A DNA stretch of 64,000 nt from Hesseltinella vesiculosa (taxonomy: Eukaryota > Mucoromycota > Mucoromycetes > Mucorales > Cunninghamellaceae): NCBI GenBank assembly GCA_002104935.1, contig MCGT01000006.1, forward strand, positions 496,001 through 560,000. Reading direction: 5' to 3'. A program made the translations under genes and the position numbers. The notes below the pieces were generated by a model. That model was not told the DNA's origin. It did no database searches and saw only the letters and a program-made list of their open reading frames with translations. Position 1 is the stretch's first letter. Every line of letters starts with the position of its first letter. Positions 12,432-24,300 of the stretch are shown here, piece by piece.

Positions 12432-13411
12432 TCTGAGGGCTGAGAAAGTCAAGGCAATTGAAAAAGAGAGAGAATATTAAAAAGAGCAGAAAGAAAACGA
12501 AGCTCGCGGAAACAAATGGCTGTGATTTTCACTGTCCGTCCGGTCGTGATTCAATAGAAAAAAGGAATGACTCTTGCCAGCAGGACCGCCAAACAGGGAG
12601 ACGGTTGTACGTTGGCCACGTCGTGTCTGAATAACTGACGGAGGAGAGGCACTCCCATTGGACCCAATCTTTAATTCCACCAAAACATCCAGTAGGCAAA
12701 AACGACATCATCTCTGATGGTGTGGTAGGCATGGCTGAAGCCACAGTCTGCTCAGCTAGTTCACGGCGTTGCGTCGATCAAAAGCAGCCCACGATTCCCT
12801 ACAAAAGCAGCAGGCAAATCACTGATTATCTTGCTCAAAACTTGCTTTCTTCCAATCTTAAAACCTCCCTAGGAGAACGTGAAGTGTTGAATGACTCGAT
12901 CTGGAGGGGGGCTTTCTTTTGGCTCTCTATTGATTTTGGCCAGCCATGCAAGAGCTGGTCATTTTACGCAAAAAAAGGGGGACCTCATGCCCTACTCCAA
13001 TGTCATATGTATAATACTGCGACCTATCATAGTTGAATGGTGGCCATCCGTGACCTGCGTATATTGCAGTGGAATTGGAGGAGGTTTTTGGAATAGCATG
13101 ACCGCTCCCTCCAACAAGGCTAGTCTAGCGTCTCTCGGTCTTCGAGACAGTGTCTGAGGCGGAAATGGCGCCAGCATAACATTCATCCTAACCGTAAGTC
13201 TGAAGCTGCAAAAAAAAAAAAAAAAAAATGCTGGGGAGAGGTTCATTCGTCAATGACACCAAGTTTAACATTTTCAATTAGTCAACTTGCATTTCCTGTA
13301 GCAAAACAGGCACAATGAAGCGAAAAAGTATAAAATTTGCTATAAGATGGGAAGAGTCTTTTTTTCATCACTTTTTCCTCATTGCGTATTTTTTTTATTT
13401 CTTATTCCACG
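12432..13411. other. Intergenic region
   Basis: Upstream of the 802-aa gene. Overlapping short open frames occur on both strands around 12480-13160, but none has a recognisable domain or a coherent splice pattern. There is a run of 18 A at about 13210-13227. Confidence 0.4.
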
Positions 13412-13864
13412 ATGCATACTTTCAGAAACTTTTCCAAAATCCTTCACATTGTCGTGTTTGTAACCATCCTCTGCCAGCAACTAATCTTAATTTGCGAAGC
13501 CTTTCATCTAGAAAGTATATCCGACCACACATGGTTGTCACTGTTTCGCTCGGTACGACCATCCATAGCAGGTCAGCGCCACGTAGTTGTGGATAGCAAT
13601 GCTGGGCGATGCCATTTGCATTTTACCTCGCCAAGCGCCTTCCATTTTATTTTCGTCCTCGTCGTTGGTGATCGATCCGAAATATTGGCGGACATCCAGC
13701 AAGTGTGCTTCCAGCTGAAAATGAAGGTCAGTTGGCAACATACCACCAAGACCGTCATTATCCTAGCCAACGTTGCCACCACAACTTCGCTGTTCCAGTT
13801 CCTCTTCCCTCCACGCCAGGCCATCGGCGTCAGCGAGGTCGAGGTGGTCATTTGTTTTTTATAA
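13412..13864 (+). CDS. Possible small secreted protein, hypothetical
   Basis: A 150-residue open frame with an ATG at 13412 and a TAA at 13862-13864. The first ~31 residues look like a signal peptide: a basic start (MHTFRNFSK), a hydrophobic core ILHIVVFVTILCQQLILI and a CEAF cut region. The remainder has beta-rich hydrophobic alternation and few cysteines. No family is recognised. An overlapping minus-strand frame at 13573-13887 is less convincing. T-runs upstream at 13358-13400 fit a promoter of this genome's style. A chance frame is possible. Confidence 0.3.
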   Translation: MHTFRNFSKILHIVVFVTILCQQLILICEAFHLESISDHTWLSLFRSVRPSIAGQRHVVVDSNAGRCHLHFTSPSAFHFIFVLVVGDRSEILADIQQVCFQLKMKVSWQHTTKTVIILANVATTTSLFQFLFPPRQAIGVSEVEVVICFL

Positions 13865-14786
13865 AAAAATAAATTTATGTGTGTCATCTAATTTGCAAAA
13901 CTCGACAGAATTTTTTTTATCAGCCCATGTCTCTCCCTGTGAATAGGAAAATAAATGAAGGTCACGAAGGTTTTTCACAAATTTTTGTCGGCATTAAAAA
14001 AGAAGGTAGCTCTTCCTAATTTGGATGACAGTCATTCCCTTTCAGAGACGGCGGGTTAGGTTGAAGAAACTTGGCAGGGCTTGGTTTTCCACATTGGGCG
14101 CAAATAAAACAAATCTTGGCGTGGTACTTTAGCTCTTTTTCTTTCAAAGATTTTTTTAAGTCAATGGTTCGCCAACGTTGAGATAAAAATGAAAGTTGGA
14201 TGACCACGCATTCTTGCTGTTGAGCACAAAAAAAAATGATCGACCTTGTATATTGATTGACCAACCATCCATGACCATCCATGACAGTTAGAGACTGAGG
14301 AGCGCAATTCCTCGCGCGCCATTGACAGGCGTTTCCTGAATGGCTTTCCAAAGGCATGTCTTACCTTACTAACTGTGTCTTCATCGATGAAGCCAGTTTC
14401 AGCATCAATCTGCGCCTACTGCTTGGATGGGCAAGAATCTGGGAAGGATCCCATCGTCACAACCCCTTTTACCAAGTCTCAATCGCACACCATTTTAGGC
14501 GAGATTTACCCGGCAGGTATTTTTCGAGTCGTTTTCTGCAAGCCGCTGCCCGCTGATCTAAAAAAGTGAAAAAAAAGCGTTGGAACCTCAGAAACGATGG
14601 ACCCGAGCTCAACCCAATTAAGCTGTTTCGGGCTGAGATCAATTACCATATTTATTCAACGTGATCGGTTGGAAAAAACGTAGCAACTGTCTTAACGCAT
14701 TCACAGAGCATCCAAAAACGTTCCCCATGAGCGTCTCAGAAATTACACCCAACCTTAGGTAGATTTCTTTGAAAAGTGTTTACTGT
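13865..14786. other. Gene-poor stretch before the repeat region
   Basis: Short frames at 14016-14357 (minus) and 14356-14569 (plus) have no family signal and no splice support. I see nothing else definable here. Confidence 0.4.
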
Positions 14787-15891
14787 ACTGGATTTCCACC
14801 ATCATTTGGCGGGAATCAGGTTTTTAGTTGAGCCGTGAATAATTTTTTTTAGCAGGCAAAACATTCGGGCGAACCGTTAAATTATTTTCAATTGCGCGCG
14901 AAAGTAGAATCAAGTGCATGCGAAAGTTAAATCTACTGCACGCATGCCAGATATTTCATTGCAGTTAGGTGAATCGCGAAAAAAAAAAAGGCGAGGAGAT
15001 ATAGAAAGGGGGCTGTTGAAATTTGGCCAGGTTGGAGCACACTGGAGTAGCAGGATTTTGGAAAGGTTGGAGAGCACTGGAGCTGTTGGATTTTGGAAAG
15101 GTTGTGGAGCACTGGAGCTGCTGGAATTTGGACATTTGGATTTTTGAACTGTTGGATTTTGGGCATTTGGATTGCTTGGACTTTGGACATTTGGATTGTG
15201 TAACTAACCCAAAAAATAAGCAAATAAAAAACAAACCCCCTTTTCGCTACAAGAATTAATTTAGAGCAATTTTGCACTGTGGATTTTTATCGAATGGTCT
15301 GGGAGTCCCCTGGCGAAAATGGCCGATTTTTCGTTTTTTAAGCTGGTGAATCGGAGGTGTCAAAATAATACTGATCGAAAGTTGGCTGGGCGACCTTCAC
15401 CAATCGACTTGAGTTTTTCAGTACCAACATCATTTATGCATTTGCGCTCCCTAACAAAACTTCACATGGATCTAACACTCAAAAGTGCTGGGTAGCATCT
15501 TTTTTTTTTTTTAAAAAAAATGGAAATGTGGAAACTGGTGGTCACATTCAATCTCCGCACAATGGCGGTCATCAGCCTACCTAACCTCGATATTAAAAAG
15601 TAATCCAAAAGCCGATGTCACCCTTTACAAACGGTTCTAATGCTGGTAATATCTTCTTTTGATGTTATGCCTGTTTCAATGTCACTCTCATCAGCTTGGC
15701 TTGACAAAAGCAGCTCAAAAATGTAGGTCCTCTGGAAGCGACAAAAATGGTTTTGCGTGCACTTGATTTAACTTTCGCGCGCACTAGAAAATAATTTAGC
15801 GGTTCGCCCGATTGGTTTGCCTGCTAAAAAAAATTATTCACGGCTCAACTAAAAACCTGATTCCCGCCAAATGATGGTGGAAATCCGGTAC
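14787..15891. mobile_element. Inverted-repeat element, non-autonomous (MITE-like)
   Basis: The segment from about 14787 to 14931 reappears inverted at about 15752-15891. Both arms contain ATTTCCACCATCATTTGGCG, GTTGAGCCGTGAATAATTTT and TTTAGCAGGCAAA, with a handful of mismatches over ~140 bp. The ~820-bp interior has no transposase-sized frame, only a tandem repeat at 15015-15200. This fits a non-autonomous inverted-repeat transposon or its remains. No target-site duplication could be fixed because the right end abuts a second palindromic element after about 11 bp. Confidence 0.6.
15015..15200. repeat. Imperfect tandem repeat inside the inverted-repeat element
   Basis: About six degenerate units of 24-38 bp. 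The first three share GGTTGGAG..CACTGGAGcngntGGATTTTGGAAAG, and the later ones decay to ACATTTGGATTGnTTGGA. The unit shrinks toward the right, which suggests slippage. Frames across it on both strands are artefacts of the repeat. Confidence 0.7.
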
Positions 15892-15902
15892 AGAATTTTT
15901 AG

Positions 15903-16615
15903 TGATGATTGGCGCGCAGGATAGAAATTTTAGCAGGCAAAAGAGAACCAATTCACTGGCAAAATAAATTTGAGTGCACGCAAACCAGGTCTGATTTGCA
16001 CGCAAAGCATTTCCAGTGCACGTGAATCTGGTTCTCCAGCCACGCAAACCAGACTTCCGACTCCCGCAAACCTGATGTTCTCCACCCGCAAACCAGATCA
16101 CTGACTCCCGCAAATTTGATTTCGAAGTGCGGGAAGGCTTGGATAGTAGGAAGGTGTCATCAACATGAGTTACCCGCCCAACCTTTTTTTTCTTGTCGCA
16201 CAAACGTTCAAGGTGCCATCAACGTGAGTTGCACGCCGCCCAACCTTTTTTTATTGTCGCACTTCGACATCTTTTTTTTTTGGATGACTCGGTGCGTTCA
16301 AAAAAAAAGATGTGGAAGTGCGACAAGAAAAAAAAGGTTGGGCGAGTAACTCATGTTGATGACACCTTCCTACTATCCAAGCCTTCCCGCACTTCGAAAT
16401 CAAATTTGCGGGAGTCAGTGATCTGGTTTGCGGGTGGAGAACATCAGGTTTGCGGGAGTCGGAAGTCTGGTTTGCGTGGCTGGAGAACCAGATTCACGTG
16501 CACTGGAAATGCTTTGCGTGCAAATCAGACCTGGTTTGCGTACACTCAAATTTATTTTGCCAGTGAATTGGTTCTCTTTTGCCTGCTAAAATTTCTATCC
16601 TGCGCGCCAATCATC
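15903..16615. mobile_element. Near-perfect ~300-bp fold-back (palindromic) element
   Basis: Positions 15903-16201 and 16318-16615 are reverse complements over about 299 bp with very few differences. The arms begin GATGATTGGCGCGCAGG outside and end CTTGTCGCAC inside. The 116-bp centre (16202-16317) contains a second, diverged partial copy of the inner arm (a GTGCCATCAACGTGAGTTG variant near 16212). Each arm carries five variants of a CGCAAACCAGAT-like 12-mer (cgcaaaccaggt, cgcaaaccagac, cgcaaacctgat, cgcaaaccagat, cgcaaatttgat). The layout of long arms, short loop and subterminal motif repeats is that of a fold-back or MITE transposon. It has no coding capacity. Confidence 0.75.
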
Positions 16616-16697
16616 ATCACCGAAAAGTTTTTAAACAAGGAGAAAAGACTTGTCAAGCACAATCGGGGTTTAAATAAGCGGTCTTTCAAAATCGGAG

Positions 16698-16990
16698 TTT
16701 TAAGCACACCGTCACACCGACTAGGGGTTCTCATGATAGGAGCTCTCAACAGGACGCCAAGGATAAGTCTAACCTGGACCATCAGCACCAAAATCACGTC
16801 ATCTTAAGATAGAAGCGAATTAAAAAAAAGAGCAGGCTTTTCGTTTTCTAGGGGTTACATACCAATTCTGAGCTTGCAAGGAATGCCCACCGCCCGCCCA
16901 TCACCGTTGCAGATGATACTGAAGTCCAACTTTGTGTTGTTGGAACCAAAAGCCATAAGAGACAAGGCTTTGCACCGAGAAGATCACCGC
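16698..16990. repeat. Left copy of a ~290-bp direct repeat flanking the module array
   Basis: Almost identical to 20702-20995. It runs from TTAAGCACACCGTCACACCG through the RNA-like TCTAGGGGTTACATACC boundary and one diverged exon-like module. It brackets the array on both sides, as expected if the array grew by unequal exchange inside a duplicated exon/intron block. Confidence 0.8.
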
Positions 16991-17241
16991 TAGGAATTGG
17001 CCAGTAATATACGAGATCAGGCGTTAAAAATCGAGCGTTTTTTTTTTTTTTTTTGAGGGGAGCTTACAGAAACTTGAGGTTGGAAGGAATGCCCACCGCC
17101 CGCCCATCACCAATGCAAGTGATACTGAAGTCCAACTTTGTGCTGTTGGAACCAAAAGCCATAAGAGAGAAGGCTTTGCAAGCAAGAAGATCACCGCTAA
17201 AAATTGGCCAATGATAAACGAGAAGGGGGTTAAGCACCAGG

Positions 17242-17281
<40 letters not shown>

Positions 17282-18112
17282 GTGGGTTACTCACAGAGAA
17301 TTGAAGACACCGAACCCAAAAGCCGGCCAAGGGAGAGGCTTGACTCTTTGCGCCAACGATGAGGTGGATCATTGGTATATACCTACCACAACAGAGCAGA
17401 GACGGCTTGGGGACTGTCGTCATCAAGACTATCAAGAACCGTGTACACACCCGACAGGCATGTTGCCATGAACGTTCAAGTACTGCACCCGAGACAAGGA
17501 TTCAACTCATACATGATAAATGACGAGAACCGTGGTCAATAGACATGGAGCGTATTGCAGCTCAAGCTGTCCTTCAATATCGAGCTCCTGAACGCATCTG
17601 AGCTTCTTGACAGATCTCTCAACAAGACGCCAAACTTTAAGTCAAACCTGGGCCATGACCAACAAAAGGGGATCACCTTAAAATAGAAATGACATTAAAA
17701 AAAAGCAGATTTTTTCGGTAGGTTACTCACCAAAGACTTGAAGTTTGTCAGGAATGCCCGCCGCCCGCCCATCACCAATGCAAGTGATACTGAAGTCCAA
17801 CTTTGTGCTGTTGGAACCAAAAGCCATAAGAGACAAGGCTTTGCACCGAGAAGATCACCGCTAGGAATTGGCCAGTAATATACGAGATCAGGCGTTAAAA
17901 ATCGAGCGTTTTTTTTTTTTTTTTGAGGGGAGCTTACAGAAACTTGAGGTTGGAAGGAATGCCCACCGCCCGCCCATCACCAATGCAAGTGATACTGAAG
18001 TCCAACTTTGTGCTGTTGGAACCAAAAGCCATAAGAGAGAAGGCTTTGCAAGCAAGAAGATCACCGCTAAAAATTGGCCAATGATAAACGAGAAGGGGGG
18101 TTAAGCACCAGG

Positions 18113-18152
<40 letters not shown>

Positions 18153-19189
18153 GTGGGTTACTCACAGAGAATTGAAGACACCGAACCCAAAAGCCGGCCA
18201 AGGGAGAGGCTTGACTCTTTGCGCCAACGATGAGGTGGATCATTGGTATATACCTACCACAACAGAGCAGAGACGGCTTGGGGACTGTCGTCATCAAGAC
18301 TATCAAGAACCGTGTACACACCCGACAGGCATGTTGCCATGAACGTTCAAGTACTGCACCCGAGACAAGGATTCAACTCATACATGATAAATGACGAGAA
18401 CCGTGGTCAATAGACATGGAGCGTATTGCAGCTCAAGCTGTCCTTCAATATCGAGCTCCTGAACGCATCTGAGCTTCTTGACAGATCTCTCAACAAGACG
18501 CCAAACTTTAAGTCAAACCTGGGCCATGACCAACAAAAGGGGATCACCTTAAAATAGAAATGACATTAAAAAAAAGCAGATTTTTTCGGTAGGTTACTCA
18601 CCAAAGACTTGAAGTTTGTCAGGAATGCCCGCCGCCCGCCCATCACCAATGCAAGTGATACTGAAGTCCAACTTTGTGCTGTTGGAACCAAAAGCCATAA
18701 GAGACAAGGCTTTGCACCGAGAAGATCACCGCTAGGAATTGGCCAGTAATATACGAGATCAGGCGTTAAAAATCGAGCGTTTTTTTTTTTTTTTTGAGGG
18801 GAGCTTACAGAAACTTGAGGTTGGAAGGAATGCCCACCGCCCGCCCATCACCAATGCAAGTGATACTGAAGTCCAACTTTGTGCTGTTGGAACCAAAAGC
18901 CATAAGAGACAAGGCTTTGCACCGAGAAGATCACCGCTAGGAATTGGCCAGTAATATACGAGATCAGGCGTTAAAAATCGAGCGTTTTTTTTTTTTTTTT
19001 TGAGGGGAGCTTACAGAAACTTGAGGTTGGAAGGAATGCCCACCGCCCGCCCATCACCAATGCAAGTGATACTGAAGTCCAACTTTGTGCTGTTGGAACC
19101 AAAAGCCATAAGAGAGAAGGCTTTGCAAGCAAGAAGATCACCGCTAAAAATTGGCCAATGATAAACGAGAAGGGGGGTTAAGCACCAGG

Positions 19190-19228
<39 letters not shown>

Positions 19229-20993
19229 GTGGGTTACTCACAGAGAATTGAAGACACCGAACCCAAAAGCCGGCCAAGGGAGAGGCTTGACTCTTTGCGC
19301 CAACGATGAGGTGGATCATTGGTATATACCTACCACAACAGAGCAGAGACGGCTTGGGGACTGTCGTCATCAAGACTATCAAGAACCGTGTACACACCCG
19401 ACAGGCATGTTGCCATGAACGTTCAAGTACTGCACCCGAGACAAGGATTCAACTCATACATGATAAATGACGAGAACCGTGGTCAATAGACATGGAGCGT
19501 ATTGCAGCTCAAGCTGTCCTTCAATATCGAGCTCCTGAACGCATCTGAGCTTCTTGACAGATCTCTCAACAAGACGCCAAACTTTAAGTCAAACCTGGGC
19601 CATGACCAACAAAAGGGGATCACCTTAAAATAGAAATGACATTAAAAAAAAGCAGATTTTTTCGGTAGGTTACTCACCAAAGACTTGAAGTTTGTCAGGA
19701 ATGCCCGCCGCCCGCCCATCACCAATGCAAGTGATACTGAAGTCCAACTTTGTGCTGTTGGAACCAAAAGCCATAAGAGACAAGGCTTTGCACCGAGAAG
19801 ATCACCGCTAGGAATTGGCCAGTAATATACGAGATCAGGCGTTAAAAATCGAGCGTTTTTTTTTTTTTTTTGAGGGGAGCTTACAGAAACTTGAGGTTGG
19901 AAGGAATGCCCACCGCCCGCCCATCACCAATGCAAGTGATACTGAAGTCCAACTTTGTGCTGTTGGAACCAAAAGCCATAAGAGACAAGGCTTTACCACC
20001 AAAGACATCACCGCTAAAAATTGGCCAGTAATATACGAGATCAGGCGTTAAAAATCGAGCGTTTTTTTTTTTTTTTTGAGGGGAGCTTACAGAAACTTGA
20101 GGTTGGAAGGAATGCCCACCGCCCGCCCATCACCAATGCAAGTGATACTGAAGTCCAACTTTGTGCTGTTGGAACCAAAAGCCATAAGAGACAAGGCTTT
20201 GCACCGAGAAGATCACCGCTAGGAATTGGCCAGTAATATACGAGATCAGGCGTTAAAAATCGAGCGTTTTTTTTTTTTTTTTGAGGGGAGCTTACAGAAA
20301 CTTGAGGTTGGAAGGAATGCCCACCGCCCGCCCATCACCAATGCAAGTGATACTGAAGTCCAACTTTGTGCTGTTGGAACCAAAAGCCATAAGAGACAAG
20401 GCTTTACCACCAAAGACATCACCGCTAAAAATTGGCCAGTAATAAACAAGGTCAGGCGTTAAAATCGAGCTTTTCTTTTTTTTTTTTTTTTTTGTTTGCG
20501 GGCTACTCACGGGAGACACCGACACAAAAGACACCGAAGCCAAAAGCCAACCAAGAGAGAGATTAGACTCGCGACATGCGGCCTGGGGACTCTGTCGTCA
20601 TCGAGACTATCAACCAGTGATCAGGCATGAAAATCAACATGAAGCAAGGCCAACATATCGATAGATAGGTCCGCTTGTACAGCGCGCCTTGGTTTTGATT
20701 TTTAAGCACACCGTCACACCGACTAGGGGTTCTCATGATAGGAGCTCTCAACAGGACGCCAAGGATAAGTCTAACCTGGACCATCAGCACCAAAATCACG
20801 TCATCTTAAGATAGAAGCGAATTAAAAAAAAGAGCAGGCTTTTCGTTTTCTAGGGGTTACATACCAATTCTTTAGCTTGCAAGGAATGCCCACCGCCCGC
20901 CCATCACCGTTGCAGATGATACTGAAGTCCAACTTTGTGTTGTTGGAACCAAAAGCCATAAGAGACAAGGCTTTGCACCGAGAAGATCACCGG
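16863..20993 (-). repeat. Array of about 12 exon-like 43-codon modules with intron-like spacers
   Basis: Read on the minus strand, copies lie at about 16863-16989, 17068-17196, 17731-17860, 17938-18066, 18602-18731, 18809-18936, 19015-19143, 19678-19807, 19885-20013, 20091-20218, 20296-20424 and 20867-20993. Each begins after a TTTTTAG or TTCCTAG acceptor and ends at a GTAAGCTCCCC, GTGAGTAACC or GTATGTAACC donor. Complete copies are 129 nt, encode ALSLMAFGSNSTKLDFSITC then IGDGRAVGIPSNLKFL, and are symmetric in phase. Spacers are ~77 nt with A16-type runs, giving a ~206-bp basic unit. A higher-order ~871-bp unit (two or three module types plus a ~400-bp spacer) repeats three times. Some copies are 128 nt and therefore out of frame. 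This is either a repeat-domain gene in active expansion or decay, or an exon-derived satellite. Confidence 0.8.
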
Positions 20994-20995
20994 TA
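20702..20995. repeat. Right copy of the ~290-bp flanking direct repeat
   Basis: Matches 16698-16990 nearly base for base, including its diverged module (CCATCACCGTTGCAGATGAT in place of the array's CCAATGCAAGTGAT). Confidence 0.8.
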
Positions 20996-21300
20996 AGACT
21001 TGCAGAGACTTGAACTTGGAAGGGAAGCCCATCACCACAATTGACAGAGAAACATAAGCTTGTAAAGAGTACGAGCCAGCAGACAGTGGGTATTAAAAAA
21101 CCAACGTTAAGCTTGGTATGTGTCAGCCAATCAATAGAGAGCGGGTGATAAAATGTACCTTTTTCGGGTGTAACTTGGACCCTTTGATCGTGATCGATTG
21201 TTTAAAAGACCGCCAGTTTTTGTGGGGAACCTTCTTTTTTTTGGGTTTGGCTTCCAAGTACTTGACCTTGGAGGCGTTGAAGACCAGGTAAGTGGTTTGA
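20994..21300 (-). pseudogene. Possible upstream exons of the module-array gene
   Basis: On the minus strand, 21180-21290 reads openly as VFNASKVKYLEAKPKKKK followed by VPHKNWRSFKQSITIKGSK and a GTACATTTT donor-like end near 21160. It looks like a coding exon 5' of the array on the same strand. Toward the array, 21000-21050 holds a further diverged module end (GAACTTGGAAGGGAAGCCC). No start codon, signal peptide or complete frame could be fixed, so this is marked as a fragment. Confidence 0.3.
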
Positions 21301-24300
21301 AGGCGGAAATGGCCTATGACAGAGATAGCGGACCCATTCTATGGCATAGATATACAACTAAAAAAATTGTATGCGAATAACGACCTTTTTTGATGTAGTA
21401 GATGATTCTGTGACTTCTTTTTGCTTGTTATTAGTGCGTTTGAAGTAAGTTTTCTAAATGAACTGTTACATCATGATTGTGTTAATATCATTCAGCATTA
21501 TAATTAGCATTCATCTTTACCATTAGGTATTCATCATTACCATTAGCATTCATCTTTAAAATGTATCAGAGATGATGAAAGAAATACAAAAACAAATACG
21601 AGAAAAAATGGAAAAACAAATTAAACAAAAAAAAATAGGTGAAAAGGCGGGAGGAAAAAAAAGGAAAAAAAAAGGAAATGAAAAAAAAGGTCGGTTTGAC
21701 CCTGTTTTTTGTCGGACATTCGGGCGGTCCGTGAATGGCCATTGGCAGTGCTGATCTGAAATAAAAATGAAGGCAAGCTGACGTTGAGGATACAAAAATG
21801 CACTGAAGCAAATCATTTTTATTCTAATATGGAATTTACTCCCAGGATTTGTTGAGTGGGTGATATTTCTATAAGAAGAGGATGAAAGAAAAAAAATAAA
21901 TTAAATTGTCGCCATAAGCCAATGGGAAGCACTTCCGCGTGTGGGGTAAGTGTCCGTGCGCAGGGCTCCCTTTTGCAATGAAGATCATCGTTCGAGATGA
22001 AAATTGGACACATGATGATGATAACAAAGCATATATGTGAATAAAACAACCATCCTTCTTCGATAATCTAATGACTATCAAGGATTAGTTGAGGCTTTTG
22101 TTCGATAATGAAAAATAACTATCAAATGAACCGCCGCATTTAGCCAATGGGAAGTATTCCCAGGTAGTGCCAACGACCGTGCGCGCTACTATTTGCTGGC
22201 CAGAGCGTTTTTAGAAATCAAAAAATGGAACAATACAAGAAATGGCGAAAAAAATTCTACCAATTTAAAGGGATACCAGGATTTTTGGCGCTAGGGTCAG
22301 TGGTCTATGATGAAAAAAAAAATGAAAGGCGGTGAGCACGTACGGCCTCCTGTTTGTCCAGAAGCCAGAAACTTTTTTTTTCTTCATGTGCCTGACACTG
22401 ATAGTTACAGTAAAACAAGCTCAGCCTCACTTATCAACTACATATTCCTATTTTCAGGTTGAGCTTACAGCTTGCCAGTCTCCAACAACAGGGGAAAGCC
22501 AAAGATAGTACCAGCTGGTATCTTTGTTCCTGACCTCTGTTATTGCCGCTCCACTACATCTGCGTTCATCCATATTTTACCAGCAGAAACGTCATCATAC
22601 ACCCTGTGCTGTGTTACCAGATGAACACGCAAAGAGAGGTCGAATGTACCGAAAAACAAATGTGGCCGAATGTGCTCAAACATGGGGTTATGGAAGACAT
22701 GAGACCAAAAATAAGTTTTATTTCTGATATGAGAATATTCCATTGTTGGGAAGAGTGAGACTTTCATTGAGGTTGACAATTAACATGGAAGAAATCAGAG
22801 TGTGAATGTTATATGAGGGATAGTGAATGGGCAGAGAGGGCTAATGGCAAATGAGTGGGCGATGCCTTTTCTTTTTTATTTAAAAAAATGAGGTGATGCA
22901 AGTGGTTCATCGACGATGTCACACAACTTAGCATCGCAATGTCAGCAAAAGCTCTGAATAGAGACGACTCATCACGTACAGTTTATGTATGAATTTTGGT
23001 GGCTATGCAAATAGTTCATGGCAAAACCCAGATGGTGATATGGCTTCTAAAAAAAAACATGAAAGCGTTGTCAAACTTTTTTTTGAATAGGCCTGATTAA
23101 ACTTTTGTAGGGGACCAAGTTTTTGTGAAAGAAGTAGGCTTGATGCTAAAAAAGACATGGCGACTGATGATGCCAACATGTGAACGATAAAGGCTTGACA
23201 CTTCAGATCGCCCTTTACTTAACATGGCGGGAAAATATATTTGCATAGGATCCCCATGACGAAAAAAAAACCGGGAGTGGATGCAAGTTTCTACCTTGGC
23301 AACCAACATTGCCATCAAGGCAATCTCGGGCAGAACATTGTCAACTTTTAGTTATTTATTTTTACTCTTGTAATACCTAAAAAAAACCGGCACATGAGCT
23401 TGGTTGAACCTTCTGGCATGAGAGCTGTGTTGTTGCAAACCGAAAATCCAAGACCAGCCTCCACCAATCTACTCTAAACTGTGCATCCTGCTAGTCCTTG
23501 GTGACCTTTGGGGCTAGTATCCAAAACCCTAACCTTGCTCGATATGTGGTTATAGGATCATGCCAGAGTCTGGCGGTCTCTCAGCCTTTCTTTTTTTGGA
23601 ATGTGTCTCTTCTCTTTGCACGGAAAAGCCCTGACGTCGCTTTTCCTCTCTTCCGATGGCACCATTAGAAAGCTAACATTCACAGCTAACCATGATCCAA
23701 AAAAAAAAAACATGAAAAACAGAGCAGTATTGAAGGTGATATGGGAGAATCAGTATCGGGGGAGGGATGAGCTTTCTTTTTGTAAAAAAAAAACTTCAAC
23801 CATGACCTGAATGTTCCGCTACCCTTCAAGAAAAACCCAAAGCTGCTAATTTTGGCTGGAAGGGAGTTAGTATCGATGATATACGGTGCGCATCGAGTTT
23901 CCATTCTTGAATGCTTGGAAAAAGCTATGCTCTCTCCCTAACGAGTAAATCACTGCCCATGGTATAGACGCCCTTGCCAACCCAGTAGTTTCCTTGTGAA
24001 GCTGAACACGCTCGCTGGCAAAAGCCAATCGGTCATGCTGGAGTGGCTGGCTGCCGTGGGGATCCAGTGATGGTGATGTGGTAGATTTGGCGACGCAGAT
24101 TCTCTTTGCCTTTCTTGGAATGCCATGAGGATAGAACGTGCAGCATCGAGTGTTTTTCCTCCACTTGTTGCCTCGTAGTGTTGGCATGCGCGTCCTGTAT
24201 TAGACATCGGAGGCAGAATTGTTGGGTCTTGGTACAGAGGATGAGCAGCAAGCGATCGATGACATCCGGATAAAATAGCAGACAGGGCTACAAGCGGCGG

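Noticed and set aside
17064..17450. Long minus-strand frame across the poly-T tract in the array
   Set aside because: It runs through a homopolymer that encodes a poly-Lys stretch and ignores clear splice sites, so it is an artefact.
16800..21000. Regular repeats as a CRISPR array
   Set aside because: The repeats are ~129 nt coding-like modules with ~77-nt near-identical spacers and splice motifs; spacers are not unique and the genome is eukaryotic.
21572..21754. Lys-rich 60-residue frame
   Set aside because: It is A-rich simple sequence with no domain or splice signals.
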